A stretch of 64,000 bases of DNA from positions 186,001 through 250,000 of the forward strand of contig JABTUK010000003.1 in NCBI GenBank assembly GCA_015075405.1. The letters are read 5' to 3'. How positions within the stretch are numbered: position 1 is the first letter of the stretch; each line of letters opens with the position of its first letter. Shown in pieces: positions 33,701 to 42,113 of this stretch. The notes under the pieces were generated by a model, which ran no database searches, was not told the DNA's origin, and worked only from the letters and a program-made list of their open reading frames with translations. The translations under genes and the position numbers were made by a program. Source of the DNA: Anaerolineales bacterium. GTDB taxonomy: Bacteria > Chloroflexota > Anaerolineae > 4572-78 > J111.

Positions 33701-34705
33701 GGCGTTTGGATAGGGACAGGAACTGCTGTTGGGACAATAACGAGTGGTGGAAATTAAGGTCATTCCGGCGTTATTGAGGCTATCCCGGCCATGTTCATTG
33801 AAGTAAAAGTCGTAAGTGTTACCGGAATAATTATAGGCCTGGTTGACATCGGTAATAGAGCTGGGTGCTTGACCTTCAGTGCGATAGGGGCCGCCGCCGG
33901 GTAAACCCAAGCTGGGATTATTATTGTTGTCATAAACCCGGCGGTTTCTGGCGCTGTCAATCTGGTTGAATTGCAGGGCGATAAAACCCAGTTTGGCGTC
34001 TACCAACACAAACTCGCGGATGGGCAGCAACTCTTGGGGGGTTACCTCCAGCCGCCAGACCAACATACTTGGGCGTAGAGTGGCGTTTCTCAATAACAGC
34101 GGGTTGTAAATCCACAGTTCAGGATCGGTGGCGGTCAAATCACCGGGATTCAGGTTATAGTCCTTGGCTACCTTACCCAGAGCGATTTGGCGGGCCGTCT
34201 CAGGCGGGATGGCCGGGTTGGTATCCAGGTCCAGTTCAGGTAGTATTTCGCCATTGGCCGAAATAAAATCTCGATTGTCATTCATCTGGACAATCAACTC
34301 ACCGGCAACAATGGGGATATTATGGTAGCGTTGCTGGAAACGAACAAAGACTCGACCCTCTTTAAGCGGTTGTTCTTCCATCAAGCTTAACTCGCCGGCT
34401 GCATCTCTGAGACCAAACAACTGCCCATATTTGACCAAGAACCCTCTGGCGGCTTCCTCAGGGGTAGCCTTGACAGGCACAAAACTTGGCCGGGGAATTG
34501 TGTGGACCGGCTCCGTGCCGATAAAGCTGACTTTGCCAGTATCGGGGTGGTAAGAGATACGAACCTTATTTTGGGTATCTTGCTTTAATTGATCAATGAG
34601 TTGCTGATCGGATGGTTTTTGGGGGGGCGGGGCGGCAGTGGCAGGCCCAGCCAGTGCTATCAGCAGGACAATTAGAAAAGGAAAGACCTTGAATACATTA
34701 ATCAT
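30761..34705 (-). CDS. Secreted M4 (thermolysin-family) metalloprotease with C-terminal modules
   Basis: A 1314-residue exported protease. After a signal peptide (VFPFLIVLLIALAGPATAA) come propeptide regions of FTP/PepSY type (about 50-240) and the M4 catalytic domain (about 250-545), with HELTH near residue 357, GAINESFSDVWGEF and SGGVHFNSGVNNKAAFLM carrying the active-site histidine. Downstream lie a jelly-roll-like module (NAFLHFKHDW...WFIDDVRIYTC), an FN3 domain (PPGNLTASPASQTQINLAWT), a DUF4350/GATase-like module (WKVLFDETHGYG...) and a final beta-rich region. The protein ends TYLPVILRNH, a C-terminal motif also found at 51279 and 54659. GGAGGGAG precedes the ATG. Role: extracellular proteolysis. 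Confidence 0.93.
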   Translation of the reverse strand: MINVFKVFPFLIVLLIALAGPATAAPPPQKPSDQQLIDQLKQDTQNKVRISYHPDTGKVSFIGTEPVHTIPRPSFVPVKATPEEAARGFLVKYGQLFGLRDAAGELSLMEEQPLKEGRVFVRFQQRYHNIPIVAGELIVQMNDNRDFISANGEILPELDLDTNPAIPPETARQIALGKVAKDYNLNPGDLTATDPELWIYNPLLLRNATLRPSMLVWRLEVTPQELLPIREFVLVDAKLGFIALQFNQIDSARNRRVYDNNNNPSLGLPGGGPYRTEGQAPSSITDVNQAYNYSGNTYDFYFNEHGRDSLNNAGMTLISTTRYCPNSSSCPYPNAFWNGTQMAYGQGFAAADDVVGHELTHGVTEFSSHLFYYYQSGAINESFSDVWGEFIDLTNGAGTDTAAVRWLMGEDIPGIGAIRDMENPPTFGDPDRMLSANYYCEEGDSGGVHFNSGVNNKAAFLMTDGGSFNGYTVSALGISKVADLYYEVQTHLLTSGSSYNDLYNALVQAGLNLGYSAADRQEIQDALNAVQMNQRPCGDSAPPPICATGQSVNHIFFDNMESPASGRWASAAIVGTNEWYYPQTANPYGFDATYASSGVYNLWGYDRPATGDYYIAMTSGVTLPANAFLHFKHDWAFEDGTSAIYDGGVIEYSANNGASWNDAGALFTHNGYNGVISASSNPLNGRSAFTHESHGYTASRLNLNSLAGQNVRFRFRIGTDSTADALGWFIDDVRIYTCGSTTLPTPPGNLTASPASQTQINLAWTDNSNNETGFKIERSPNGTSGWTQITTVGTNITTYNNTGLTCNTRYYYRVRAYNGSGDSTYSNTANATTLVCGGGSNWKVLFDETHGYGSDLDDYIIEDALSNLAALLINNGATVNSLKPPAAFNYAAISQYNVLVLVVPQSSYSAQQRADINTFVQNGGRLVTVGDWGGWGPADTARPILNTILSGLGTGIAINDNMVLDPTNHDGANNFWPIIHQFSSKPINQGVNQVVEYAAASLQVGSPGYVTAWADNDSYTGLTDLSTIERDAAGLLASPPNLAKGQFIIDGLLSNTPPPPKTELNEPQAQPDVIVPQAVTVINFDNASQPCLFNQTTALRNQYQALGVTFSGPSSNDGGAILDQCGGFGVSGHSAPNFLAFNASATLSNGGVPRNPETITFAQPVSFAQIRVGSSAGSGQSLTMQAFNASNNLLGSQTVTLNATLQTLSISANGITRVVISSPASIFVLDDLTFNTQTAGQPLPVMAMADIGNGDVFVIADLSLWTNQDPDGDGTASLNEYNNTTLALKVFLGAAGGGPGAENKTYLPVILRNH

Positions 34706-34810
34706 CGCTCCCTCCAGTTAAATTATAAAATTTATCAAGTTATTTAAATAAATATAACAGGTTGGGAACGAGATTTCCTGAAAAATTTCTAAAAATTTTC
34801 TAAATAAGCT

Positions 34811-35575
34811 TCATAGCTGAACGCCTAATGGGTATGGGTCGGATGTTGGAGACGTTTTAATTTGGGCCGGCCGAGCCGGAGGAAAAGGTTGAAAGCGATA
34901 GCCTACGCCATGCATTGTGAGTAAATAATGCGGCTCTTTGGGGTTCTCTTCTATTTTTTGGCGCAGCCGGGAGATATAAACATGGACATATTCAACAGAG
35001 TCATGATACTCTGACCCCCAGACCTGTTCCAGAATGTGGAAAAAACTGGGCGTCCGGTCGGTGTGTTGCAGCAAATAAATGAGCAGCCGATATTCCGTTT
35101 TGGTCAATTTTACCAGGCGATTTTGCGCCCACACCTGCCGCAAGGCCAGGTTGATAGTTAAATAGCCATCCTGGTAAATAACCGGCGTTTGGGTCAACGG
35201 CAAAAGACCACCCCGGCGCAACAGAGCTTTAACCCGCGCTACCAGCAAATCGGCGCTGAAAGGCTTGACCAGGTAATCATCCGCGCCATAATCGCTCAGG
35301 GCGCGGATAATATATCTCTCCTCGCTTAAGGCCGTCAGCATCATTACCGGCACACAGGAGATTCGCCGGATATGCCGGCAGACTTCCCAGCCATCCATCC
35401 CCGGCATCATAATATCCAGAATAACCAGGTCTGGTTGAAGGGTTTGAAGACGCGCCATCCCTTTCGGTCCACTGGTAGCTGTATCCACATGCCATCCAGC
35501 GCGACAAAGAACCTGCTGCACCAGAGCGAGCAGAACCAGGTCATCATCAATAACCAGAATATTTGTTTCATCCAT
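34811..35575 (-). CDS. OmpR-family response regulator
   Basis: The 254-residue regulator has a receiver domain (NILVIDDDLVLLALVQQVL, phospho-acceptor in DLVILDIMMPGMDG, LVKPF) and a C-terminal winged helix (TKTEYRLLIYLLQHTD, VEYVHVYISRLRQKIEENP, LLTMHGVGYRF). No histidine kinase adjoins it. The ATG at 35575 has GGGGG eight nt upstream; an earlier GTG adds five residues. A GTGTCATTTGTCAC site lies in its upstream region, and a near-identical one precedes the surface-protein cluster at 56.2 kb, so they may be co-regulated. Confidence 0.93.
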   Translation of the reverse strand: MDETNILVIDDDLVLLALVQQVLCRAGWHVDTATSGPKGMARLQTLQPDLVILDIMMPGMDGWEVCRHIRRISCVPVMMLTALSEERYIIRALSDYGADDYLVKPFSADLLVARVKALLRRGGLLPLTQTPVIYQDGYLTINLALRQVWAQNRLVKLTKTEYRLLIYLLQHTDRTPSFFHILEQVWGSEYHDSVEYVHVYISRLRQKIEENPKEPHYLLTMHGVGYRFQPFPPARPAQIKTSPTSDPYPLGVQL

Positions 35576-35740
35576 TATGCTGACCCCCACCTCATTAGTT
35601 TAAAAGAGGACACCCGTAGTATAAAGTTACCTCAGTTTAGCTCATATCGCTCAATTTTCGCTCAATTTTTGTTGGATTAGGTTGGCATGTTGCTTTTTAT
35701 CCATCAGGTTAATTGTAATAAAAAAGCAGTTTGCATCGTA

Positions 35741-35754
35741 GTGTCATTTGTCAC
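35741..35754. promoter_or_regulatory. CRP/FNR-like site GTGTCATTTGTCAC
   Basis: The half-sites GTG..A / TCAC with a six-base centre resemble CRP/FNR-family operators. It matches the site at 56220-56233 at 13 of 14 positions in the reverse sense and sits between the response regulator and a lipoprotein gene. Confidence 0.45.
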
Positions 35755-35927
35755 AAAAAAAGATTTCAGTTTCCATTCGAAAAATTCGATTAGCAATAAT
35801 TGGATGTCCCTTTCTTGGAATAACAGGTTTGTTTATTCAGCCGCTCACCGCTTGTGTGAAGCGGCTGTTTTGCATACAATCTGGGTTTGTTCCACAACTC
35901 AAGGCAAAAGGGATTCCTTTGAAAATA

Positions 35928-35956
35928 AGTGTCAAGTGTCACGTGTCAAGTGTCAG
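35928..35956. repeat. Tandem heptamer array (GTGTCAA), single arm
   Basis: GTGTCAA, GTGTCAC, GTGTCAA, GTGTCAG occur in tandem with no clear complementary arm nearby. An AGCCGCT/AGCGGCT stem lies about 80 nt upstream. The rest of 35576-36047 shows no gene. Confidence 0.75.
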
Positions 35957-36047
35957 GTCAAGGATTTCATTATTAATGGTGGGCCACAGGTTCGTGAAGA
36001 CTCCTTTGAAACGGATAAAATTTATTGAGGGTAAATACCTCAACAAA

Positions 36048-36788
36048 ATGAGAAACCCAGAAACCTGGAAGCTTGGTAAAATTCCATCCTTCCATCCTTC
36101 CATCCTTCCATCCTTCCTGGTTTTAACCTTGCTGACCGGCTGCACCCTGGCTTCCCCCTTTAATCAACTGGTGGCTATCAACGAGCCTACCCCCACGGCA
36201 ACGGTGGTCAAAACACTCCAACCCACCTTTACCGCCACCCCCGTCCCCACCGATACCCCGACAATTTCCCCCACCCCAACCCTCACCGCCATTACCACCG
36301 ATACCCCCACCCTCACCCCAACTCGCACGCCCCGGCCCACCCGCACCCCAACCGTAACCCCCACCGGCACGCCCGCCCCGCCGACCAATACCCCACCGCC
36401 TACCCCCACTCCTATCCCAACGATGCCATTTCGCCTGGCCGAACTCTACACCCAACCGACCGAGGCGAATATTCTCTCGATTATGACAGCAGTGCAGGGA
36501 GGCGACAATGCCTGGATTCCCGGCTTTAGATTGGTTGGGATTGACCCGAATGGCATTGTCACTCGTTCGGAACCGTCTGCCGACCGGGCCATTGGCAACA
36601 CGCCGCCCGGCGGAGTAGTCAAAAGCGGCAATATCAAATTTGAGCCGCAGCCGCGGGCTGTCTACATTGCCGGGGTGTGGAATTTTTACCTGGAAAATGG
36701 CGAAGGCCAGCCGGTCTCGGAAACATTTACGATTGATATGAACGTGGAGAATAGAGTCTGGTATTTCTTCCGCTTCCAACCCAATTGA
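36048..36788 (+). CDS. Pro/Thr-rich lipoprotein of unknown function
   Basis: About 246 residues: a signal peptide whose hydrophobic core (IPSFHPSILPSFLVLTLLTGC) is encoded by an octamer repeat, a lipobox LLTGC, then a long PTPT linker and a C-terminal domain of about 110 residues (LAELYTQPTEANILSIMTAV...FEPQPRAVYIAGVWNFYLEN) that I do not recognise. It is likely a surface lipoprotein with an extended stalk. I chose the ATG at 36048; a longer in-frame start reaches into non-coding DNA. GAGGG lies 17 nt upstream, so initiation is uncertain. Confidence 0.75.
   Translation: MRNPETWKLGKIPSFHPSILPSFLVLTLLTGCTLASPFNQLVAINEPTPTATVVKTLQPTFTATPVPTDTPTISPTPTLTAITTDTPTLTPTRTPRPTRTPTVTPTGTPAPPTNTPPPTPTPIPTMPFRLAELYTQPTEANILSIMTAVQGGDNAWIPGFRLVGIDPNGIVTRSEPSADRAIGNTPPGGVVKSGNIKFEPQPRAVYIAGVWNFYLENGEGQPVSETFTIDMNVENRVWYFFRFQPN
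36083..36118. repeat. Tandem octamer array (CCATCCTT) in a signal-peptide coding region
   Basis: Four CCATCCTT units are translated as repeated Pro-Ser-hydrophobic residues within the signal peptide of the lipoprotein. Confidence 0.8.
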
Positions 36789-36802
36789 AGCAAAGGAACT
36801 AA

Positions 36803-36868
36803 AACGATTTACGATTTTGGATTTACGATTAGGTTGAGCCAGCGTCTTTAATCGTAAATCGTAAATTG
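36803..36868. repeat. Tandem-heptamer inverted repeat (ACGATTT)
   Basis: ACGATTT, ACGATTT, TGGATTT, ACGATTA is followed by AATCGTAAATCGTAAAT. It lies upstream of the MttB-family gene. Confidence 0.85.
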
Positions 36869-36915
36869 GCCCAAAGATCGACAACTTTTTGTCAAGGTGA
36901 AAGCGTAAGTGCCTA

Positions 36916-38442
36916 ATGAAACCAACCATCGAAATTATTGAACCCGACTTAATCGAACGAGTCCTGGTTGAGGCCAAGCAAATTCTGGCCGAAGTGGGCA
37001 TCGAGGTGATGGGTCAAACCCTGCGCGAGCGGCTGTTGGATTATGGTCTGCGGCAAGACCCGGCCAGCGGGCGGGTCCTCTTTCCGCCCGATGAGGTAGA
37101 TCGGGCCATTGCCAGCACACCGCGCTCCTTTACCCTGTACAATCGAAATGGGGAACCGCATGCCCATTTGGGCGGCGACAACGTCCATTTTGTGCCCGGC
37201 TCCAGCGGGGTTAAGGTGCTGGACCATCGCACCGGCGAGACCCGCGCCGCCACCACCGCCGACTTTATCGAATATGTCCGCCTGGCCGATGGTCTGCCGC
37301 ACATCGCTTACCTGGCAACTGCTTTTTCAACCGGCGACATCGAGCCACAAGTTTCTGATGCCTGGCGGCTGTACCACTGCATGACCAATTCGGTCAAGCC
37401 GGTGGTTTCCGGGGCGTTTACCGCGCACGGCACGCCGCGTATGGCCGAGATGATGCAGCTTTTCCGCCACGATAAAGCCGACCTCATCACCCGCCCGATG
37501 AGCATCTTTACCATTACCCCCACCGGCATGTTTCGTTACAGCCACGACTCCTGTCAAAACCTGCTCGATTGTGTCGAGTGGGGCATCCCCATCGAAATTG
37601 TGCCGGTGACGCTCATGGGACTCATCGCTCCGGTTACAGCCGTTGGCGCGACCATTATGCATGTGGCCGATGTCTTGGCCGGGGTGACGATGGCTCAGAT
37701 TGTCAAACCGGGCGCGCCGCTGCTCTTCGGCGGCGCGCCGGCCGCATTTCATATGAAAACCACGGCCTCGCCTATGGCCGCGGTCGAATCGCTGCGGTTG
37801 GATGTGGCCTATGTGAAAGTGGCGAAATCATTGGGGCTGCCCACCCAATCTTACATGGCTTTGAGTGACAGCAAGTTTGTGGACGCCCAGGGCGGCGCCG
37901 AAGCCTTTGCCAGCGCCCTTTTAGCCGCGATGGCCGGGGTTAACTCTGTTTCCGGGCCGGGTATGCTCGATTATGTGCTGGTGTTCAGCCTGGAAAAATT
38001 GGTCTTTGACAACGAACTGTGCGGCCAGGCCCTTCACTTTGTGCGCGACTTTAAACCGCTGGAGGATATCCCGACCGTTGAACTGGTCCACCAACTGCTA
38101 CAGAGCCAACACCTTTTGATTGCCGACCACACCCTCAAATACTGGCCGGAGGAGATGTATTTGCCGGGTCCGGCTTTTGACCGCCTCAATCGTGACAATT
38201 GGCAAAAGGCCGGCCAGCCGACGCTGCACCAGCGCACCCTGGCCGAAGTCGAGCGGGTTTTGGCGGCCTACCAACCGCTAGAAACCGACCCCCTGGCTCT
38301 GGCCGAAATGCGCCGGCTGATTCAAGCGGGCCTGGTAGAAACGGACACACTGCCAGAAATTCACCTGGCCGAATCCAGCGCCGCTGCCTGGTCGAGCAAA
38401 ACCTCCTCCCGCCGTCCACGCCCCCGCCGGGATGAGGGGTGA
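36916..38442 (+). CDS. MttB-family (non-pyrrolysine) methyltransferase
   Basis: The 508-residue protein belongs to the trimethylamine methyltransferase MttB superfamily, which moves methyl groups from quaternary amines to a corrinoid protein. Conserved segments include HFVPGSSGVKVLDHRTGE, CMTNSVKPVVSGAFTAHG, SIFTITPTGMF and GVNSVSGPGML. The frame is uninterrupted by UAG, so it is of the non-pyrrolysine type, members of which demethylate glycine betaine or proline betaine. No corrinoid protein or activating gene is adjacent. The C terminus (SSKTSSRRPRPRRDEG) overlaps a repeat. Fhs and FchA lie about 10 kb away. Confidence 0.88.
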   Translation: MKPTIEIIEPDLIERVLVEAKQILAEVGIEVMGQTLRERLLDYGLRQDPASGRVLFPPDEVDRAIASTPRSFTLYNRNGEPHAHLGGDNVHFVPGSSGVKVLDHRTGETRAATTADFIEYVRLADGLPHIAYLATAFSTGDIEPQVSDAWRLYHCMTNSVKPVVSGAFTAHGTPRMAEMMQLFRHDKADLITRPMSIFTITPTGMFRYSHDSCQNLLDCVEWGIPIEIVPVTLMGLIAPVTAVGATIMHVADVLAGVTMAQIVKPGAPLLFGGAPAAFHMKTTASPMAAVESLRLDVAYVKVAKSLGLPTQSYMALSDSKFVDAQGGAEAFASALLAAMAGVNSVSGPGMLDYVLVFSLEKLVFDNELCGQALHFVRDFKPLEDIPTVELVHQLLQSQHLLIADHTLKYWPEEMYLPGPAFDRLNRDNWQKAGQPTLHQRTLAEVERVLAAYQPLETDPLALAEMRRLIQAGLVETDTLPEIHLAESSAAAWSSKTSSRRPRPRRDEG

Positions 38443-38511
38443 GATGAGGAGGCGAGGAGGCGAAGGAAAGTCTTTTCTTCGCCTCACTGGTCATCGCCTC
38501 CTCACCTCCTG
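38439..38511. repeat. GAGGCGA-family inverted repeat between convergent genes
   Basis: GAGATGAGGAGGCGAGGAGGCGAAG is followed by CTTCGCCTCACTGG...CGCCTCCTCACCTCC. It overlaps the 3' ends of both the MttB-family and SURF1 genes. Confidence 0.85.
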
Positions 38512-39237
38512 CCGCAGAAACAACCCATAGGTAACGACCAAAATTACGGCAAATGAGAACCACTGGATGGCATAGCCCAAATGAGGCCCTTCGTCCAGCG
38601 TAGCCCCACTGTCCGGTTGAGGTAAAGTCCCGGTGGGGGCGTCAGGAGTGGGGAGTTGTCTGATAAAAATAGGTAGCAAGGGATAAGGCACTTGCTCCTG
38701 GATGCGCTCAATGTCCACCCGAAACCAGGCTACCAGGCGGGTTTGGTCCGCTTTGAGGGGGGGATCGAAGGGCGCCAGCGAACTGGGCCGGGTTTGAGTT
38801 TGATAGGCAATGCCTTCGATGGTCACTTGGCCGGGGAGGTCGTAGGCGGACAAACTGGCCGGTTCCGGATCGGAGTCGTCTCTGGGAATCCAGCCCCGGT
38901 CTACCAGCACAGCTGTATCACTGCCCTTAATACGCAGTGGCGTTACCAAATGCAGGCCGGGCCGGTCGCCTAGCAGTTGATTACGGATAACGATGGCTGC
39001 GGCATTATCGAAAACCCCGGTGACCTCAACACGACGGAAATGAAGTTCAGCCGGGTTAACCGGCCCGCCGGTAAGAGGAATGGCCGGCTGGTTCAGCGCC
39101 GCCGTAATATTTTGGTTCAAACTGCGCCGTTCTTCCAGCCGCCGTAATTGCCACAAACCCAGATTGACCAGCAAAATCAGCACCACTAAGGCCGACAGAT
39201 GCTTCCAGAGCCAGGGGCCAGTCATCAATTTAGCCAT
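38491..39237 (-). CDS. SURF1-family cytochrome oxidase assembly protein
   Basis: The 248-residue protein has transmembrane segments near each end (LSALVVLILLVNLGLWQL and AIQWFSFAVILVVTYGLFL) and the SURF1 landmarks GLWQLRRLEER, VLVDRGWIPRD and GPHLGYAIQWFSFA. SURF1 proteins help insert haem a into cytochrome c oxidase, so the organism probably respires oxygen. Its short C-terminal tail (RQEVRRR) lies in the flanking repeat. No oxidase genes are nearby. Confidence 0.92.
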   Translation of the reverse strand: MAKLMTGPWLWKHLSALVVLILLVNLGLWQLRRLEERRSLNQNITAALNQPAIPLTGGPVNPAELHFRRVEVTGVFDNAAAIVIRNQLLGDRPGLHLVTPLRIKGSDTAVLVDRGWIPRDDSDPEPASLSAYDLPGQVTIEGIAYQTQTRPSSLAPFDPPLKADQTRLVAWFRVDIERIQEQVPYPLLPIFIRQLPTPDAPTGTLPQPDSGATLDEGPHLGYAIQWFSFAVILVVTYGLFLRQEVRRR

Positions 39238-39334
39238 ATCAGAACATTCTCGATCATCTTTTATTGTGAAAAATTTAGCGGATATTATACCCCGTCGGGC
39301 CGGAATAACGAATTTGAAAGATGGGGAAACGTTC

Positions 39335-39363
39335 TTGAATGTGTCTGCTGAAAGTTGTATAAT
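39335..39363 (+). promoter_or_regulatory. Sigma-70-type promoter of the hybrid kinase
   Basis: TTGAAT and TATAAT are separated by 17 nt. The leader to the kinase ATG is about 155 nt and holds no other gene. Confidence 0.65.
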
Positions 39364-39525
39364 TACTAAGCTTGTTGCACGCGCAGGGCGCTGGCAGTGG
39401 GGTGGTTGGGATGGTTATCCTATATTCATTTTTGGTAGCTGTGGTATCATGAGTTAATCAAACGTAATGAAGGCTTTCCTCTTGATTCAATTGCTTATTA
39501 TCAATTCTACGATTCAGAAACCGAT

Positions 39526-40794
39526 ATGAACAACACATCACCTACCATTCTGAGCGTTGAAGATACCATGGAAAACAGAATTCTGGTCAGGCGCATCCTG
39601 GAGAGCCAGGGTTACCAGGTTATTGATGCAGTCAATGCTTTAGAGGGCATCAAAAAGGCCGTCGAAATTAAGCCTGATCTCATTTTAATGGATATCAACC
39701 TGCCTGATCTGGACGGCTTTACGGCAGTGACCCGCATCCGCAGTTTCCCTCAACTCACCACTGTTCCGATTATTGCCTTAACGGCGCGCAATGTGATGGA
39801 TGATCGCGACCGGGCCAAGGCCATTGGCTGCGACGCTTACCTCAACAAACCCATAGATGTTGAAGAGTTAATTAAGTCGGTAGCCCAATATCTTACCACC
39901 CAGCATAAACCGGAAGCGGCGGCAACCAAGCGCGAATATTATCTTCAAGAGCAAAGCCTGACTCTAATTAGCGAGTTAGAACGTAAAAACGCCGACCTGG
40001 AAGCGGCCAATGCCAATCTCAAGGCCGCTTATGACCGGCTGAAACACTTTGAAGAAGCCAAAAGCAACTTTATCTCGGTAGCCTCGCACGAACTGCGCAC
40101 TCCCCTTACCGTCATCCACAGTTATAATCAAATGCTGCAAATGCTGCCCAGCATCAATAATGATGAAACGGCCAAAGAATTACTGGCCGGCGTAGCCAGG
40201 GGAGCGGCTCGACTAAAAGAAATTATGGATGATATGGTCAGCGTCATCCGCATAGAAATGGCCAATAAAGACTTTAAATTTGAGCCGGTCTCTGTTAGAA
40301 ATATCATCAATACGGTTGAGACAGAACAATCTTCTGTGGCCGCCAGCCGGCAGATTACCATCGAAACAGACATTGCCAGGGATTTGCCTATTATTAACGG
40401 AGATATTGGCCAACTTCGCTCCGCGTTAACCCGCATTGTCGGCAACGCCATTAAATACACCCCCGATGGGGGCCGGATTACCATTAGCGCCCGGCTGCTG
40501 GCTAAAACCAATGGCCAGGACCAGGCGTTTGTTCAGATTGTGGTGGCCGATACCGGCGTTGGCATAGCCCTTGACAAGCAAAAGTTGATCTTTGAGAAGT
40601 TCAGCACCGCCGAAAATGTGGCCCTGCACAGCACCAGTAAAACTCAGTTCATGGGCGGCGGGGCCGGCCTGGGTTTGACCATCGCTCGCGGCGTCATCGA
40701 GTCGCACAATGGTCGCATCTGGGTTGAGAGCAGTGGTTACGATCCGGAAAATTTGCCCGGTAGTAAGTTTTTTATCATTCTACCGGCCCAATAA
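39526..40794 (+). CDS. REC-histidine kinase (hybrid sensor kinase)
   Basis: The 422-residue protein begins with a receiver domain (about 1-125; ILSVEDTMENRILVRRIL, phospho-acceptor in LILMDINLPDLDG, YLNKPID), then a coiled coil (ELERKNADLEAANANLKAAY), a HisKA domain with the phosphorylated histidine in SVASHELRTPLTV, and a HATPase with NAIKYTPDGG, VADTGVGI and GAGLGLTIARG. It has no membrane segment or sensor domain and so is likely a cytoplasmic phosphorelay node. A strong terminator follows 30 nt after the stop. Confidence 0.95.
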   Translation: MNNTSPTILSVEDTMENRILVRRILESQGYQVIDAVNALEGIKKAVEIKPDLILMDINLPDLDGFTAVTRIRSFPQLTTVPIIALTARNVMDDRDRAKAIGCDAYLNKPIDVEELIKSVAQYLTTQHKPEAAATKREYYLQEQSLTLISELERKNADLEAANANLKAAYDRLKHFEEAKSNFISVASHELRTPLTVIHSYNQMLQMLPSINNDETAKELLAGVARGAARLKEIMDDMVSVIRIEMANKDFKFEPVSVRNIINTVETEQSSVAASRQITIETDIARDLPIINGDIGQLRSALTRIVGNAIKYTPDGGRITISARLLAKTNGQDQAFVQIVVADTGVGIALDKQKLIFEKFSTAENVALHSTSKTQFMGGGAGLGLTIARGVIESHNGRIWVESSGYDPENLPGSKFFIILPAQ

Positions 40795-40827
40795 CGATTG
40801 AACGTTCCAACATCTGCTCAGTCTCTT

Positions 40828-40855
40828 ATCCCGACTTCGGTCGGGATTTTTATTT
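40828..40855 (+). terminator. Rho-independent terminator after the hybrid kinase
   Basis: ATCCCGAC pairs with GTCGGGAT around a UUCG tetraloop, followed by TTTTATTT. Confidence 0.92.
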
Positions 40856-40942
40856 CGGCAAATTCTCCCTTCTTAAACAAGAGCCGCCAATTTCCTGAGA
40901 ATGTGGCTTGGCGTTATAATAGGTTTCTCTTAATAAATAATT

Positions 40943-41899
40943 ATGTTTACTTTGCTCAGGCTTGTTCAGACAATTTGTTCAAGGGTTAGTTTGCCCAAAA
41001 TTTATTTTGGCTTTATTTTTTTACTCCTTTTAGGTGGGTTGATGGGTTGTGTTCAGGCTACCCCGGCCACGCCGGGAGCAGTCTACCGTAAGGAAACCGT
41101 AGCCCTGCCCACCGGCGGCCCGACTCCTAGACCAACCCCAATCAACACCCGCGTTATCCCCCTCGAAGCCCTGACCCCCGCCCCCACGCCAACCATTACC
41201 CCGCTGCCCGACGAGGTGCGAGCGTTGGTTGTAGGTATAATTGATGGCGATACCATCACCGTAGTGATGGATGGCGACCCGCCAGGACTGACCTATACAG
41301 TGCGCTATCTGGGCATTGATGCGCCGCCAAACACCGCCAGCATTCCCTGGGGGGTGGTAGCTTTTGAGACCAACCGCAAATTAACCAATGGGCGGGTAGT
41401 TCGGCTGGAACGGGATCAAACCGATGTTGACAGCGAAGGTAATTTGCTGCGTTATGTTTTTCTGGATGACGTCCTGCTGAGTATTACCCTGGCCGAACAG
41501 GGGTTAGCCAGGGCCAACATTGTCGAGCCGGATACGCGGTTTCAGACTGAAATTCTGGAAGCGGAGGGACAGGCCAGAGCCGGCCAACTGGGCCTGTGGA
41601 GCAATCGCTCCCCTACCCCAACCCCTCGCCCGGCGGTTTCACCGACAACAGCCCTGACCGGAACCGTAACCCTGACTATCACCCCCGAAATTGTCGAACC
41701 GGCAGAGTCCACCGCTCAACCCGAAGCAACAGAAGAAGGCGCCCCGGCCGCTACTTCCGAAGCCACCGTTGAACCGGAGACCACCACTACCGGCGAAGCG
41801 GAGGTTGAACCCACCGCTGAGACCTTCACTCCTGAGCCAACCGGAGAGACACCCCCCCGCAGCAACTCCAGTGAAACGGATTTGCAAGGGCCTGAATGA
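40943..41899 (+). CDS. Thermonuclease-family (SNase-like) lipoprotein
   Basis: The 318-residue product has a signal peptide ending in the lipobox LMGC, a PTPT linker and a staphylococcal nuclease-like domain (about 90-215). The nuclease core shows GIIDGDTITVVMDG, RYLGIDAPP, GRVVRLERDQTDVDSEGNLL and LAEQGLARANIV, with the active-site acids and arginines in the usual places. The C-terminal hundred residues are Thr/Glu/Pro-rich. It is likely an exported nuclease degrading extracellular DNA or RNA. A TATAAT lies 22 nt upstream of the ATG. Confidence 0.9.
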   Translation: MFTLLRLVQTICSRVSLPKIYFGFIFLLLLGGLMGCVQATPATPGAVYRKETVALPTGGPTPRPTPINTRVIPLEALTPAPTPTITPLPDEVRALVVGIIDGDTITVVMDGDPPGLTYTVRYLGIDAPPNTASIPWGVVAFETNRKLTNGRVVRLERDQTDVDSEGNLLRYVFLDDVLLSITLAEQGLARANIVEPDTRFQTEILEAEGQARAGQLGLWSNRSPTPTPRPAVSPTTALTGTVTLTITPEIVEPAESTAQPEATEEGAPAATSEATVEPETTTTGEAEVEPTAETFTPEPTGETPPRSNSSETDLQGPE

Positions 41900-41974
41900 A
41901 GCCCTGAACCCCTCCCCGCGTAAAATAGGATAGCGAACTCAGGCATTTCCAAAGAAAATAATTATCCGATGTTC

Positions 41975-42026
41975 GTCTTGCGTGTTGTGTCTTGTGTAGC
42001 ATAAACGGAACACACAAGACGCAACA
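41975..42026. repeat. Tandem-heptamer inverted repeat (GTCTTGT)
   Basis: GTCTTGC, GTGTTGT, GTCTTGT units are followed by ACACACAAGACGCAAC, upstream of the glycosyltransferase. Confidence 0.75.
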
Positions 42027-42113
42027 TGTTTCGGTTTATTTAAATCTTGGAGTTGCTTTATCCCTTTCATCTGGATTTGCCAGACCAGGATACCGTTACT
42101 AAAATCTGTCCCT

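Noticed and set aside
36123..37001. 292-codon minus-strand frame across the lipoprotein and MttB start
   Set aside because: Gly/Arg low complexity, opposite a PTPT linker; no ribosome-binding site or family match.
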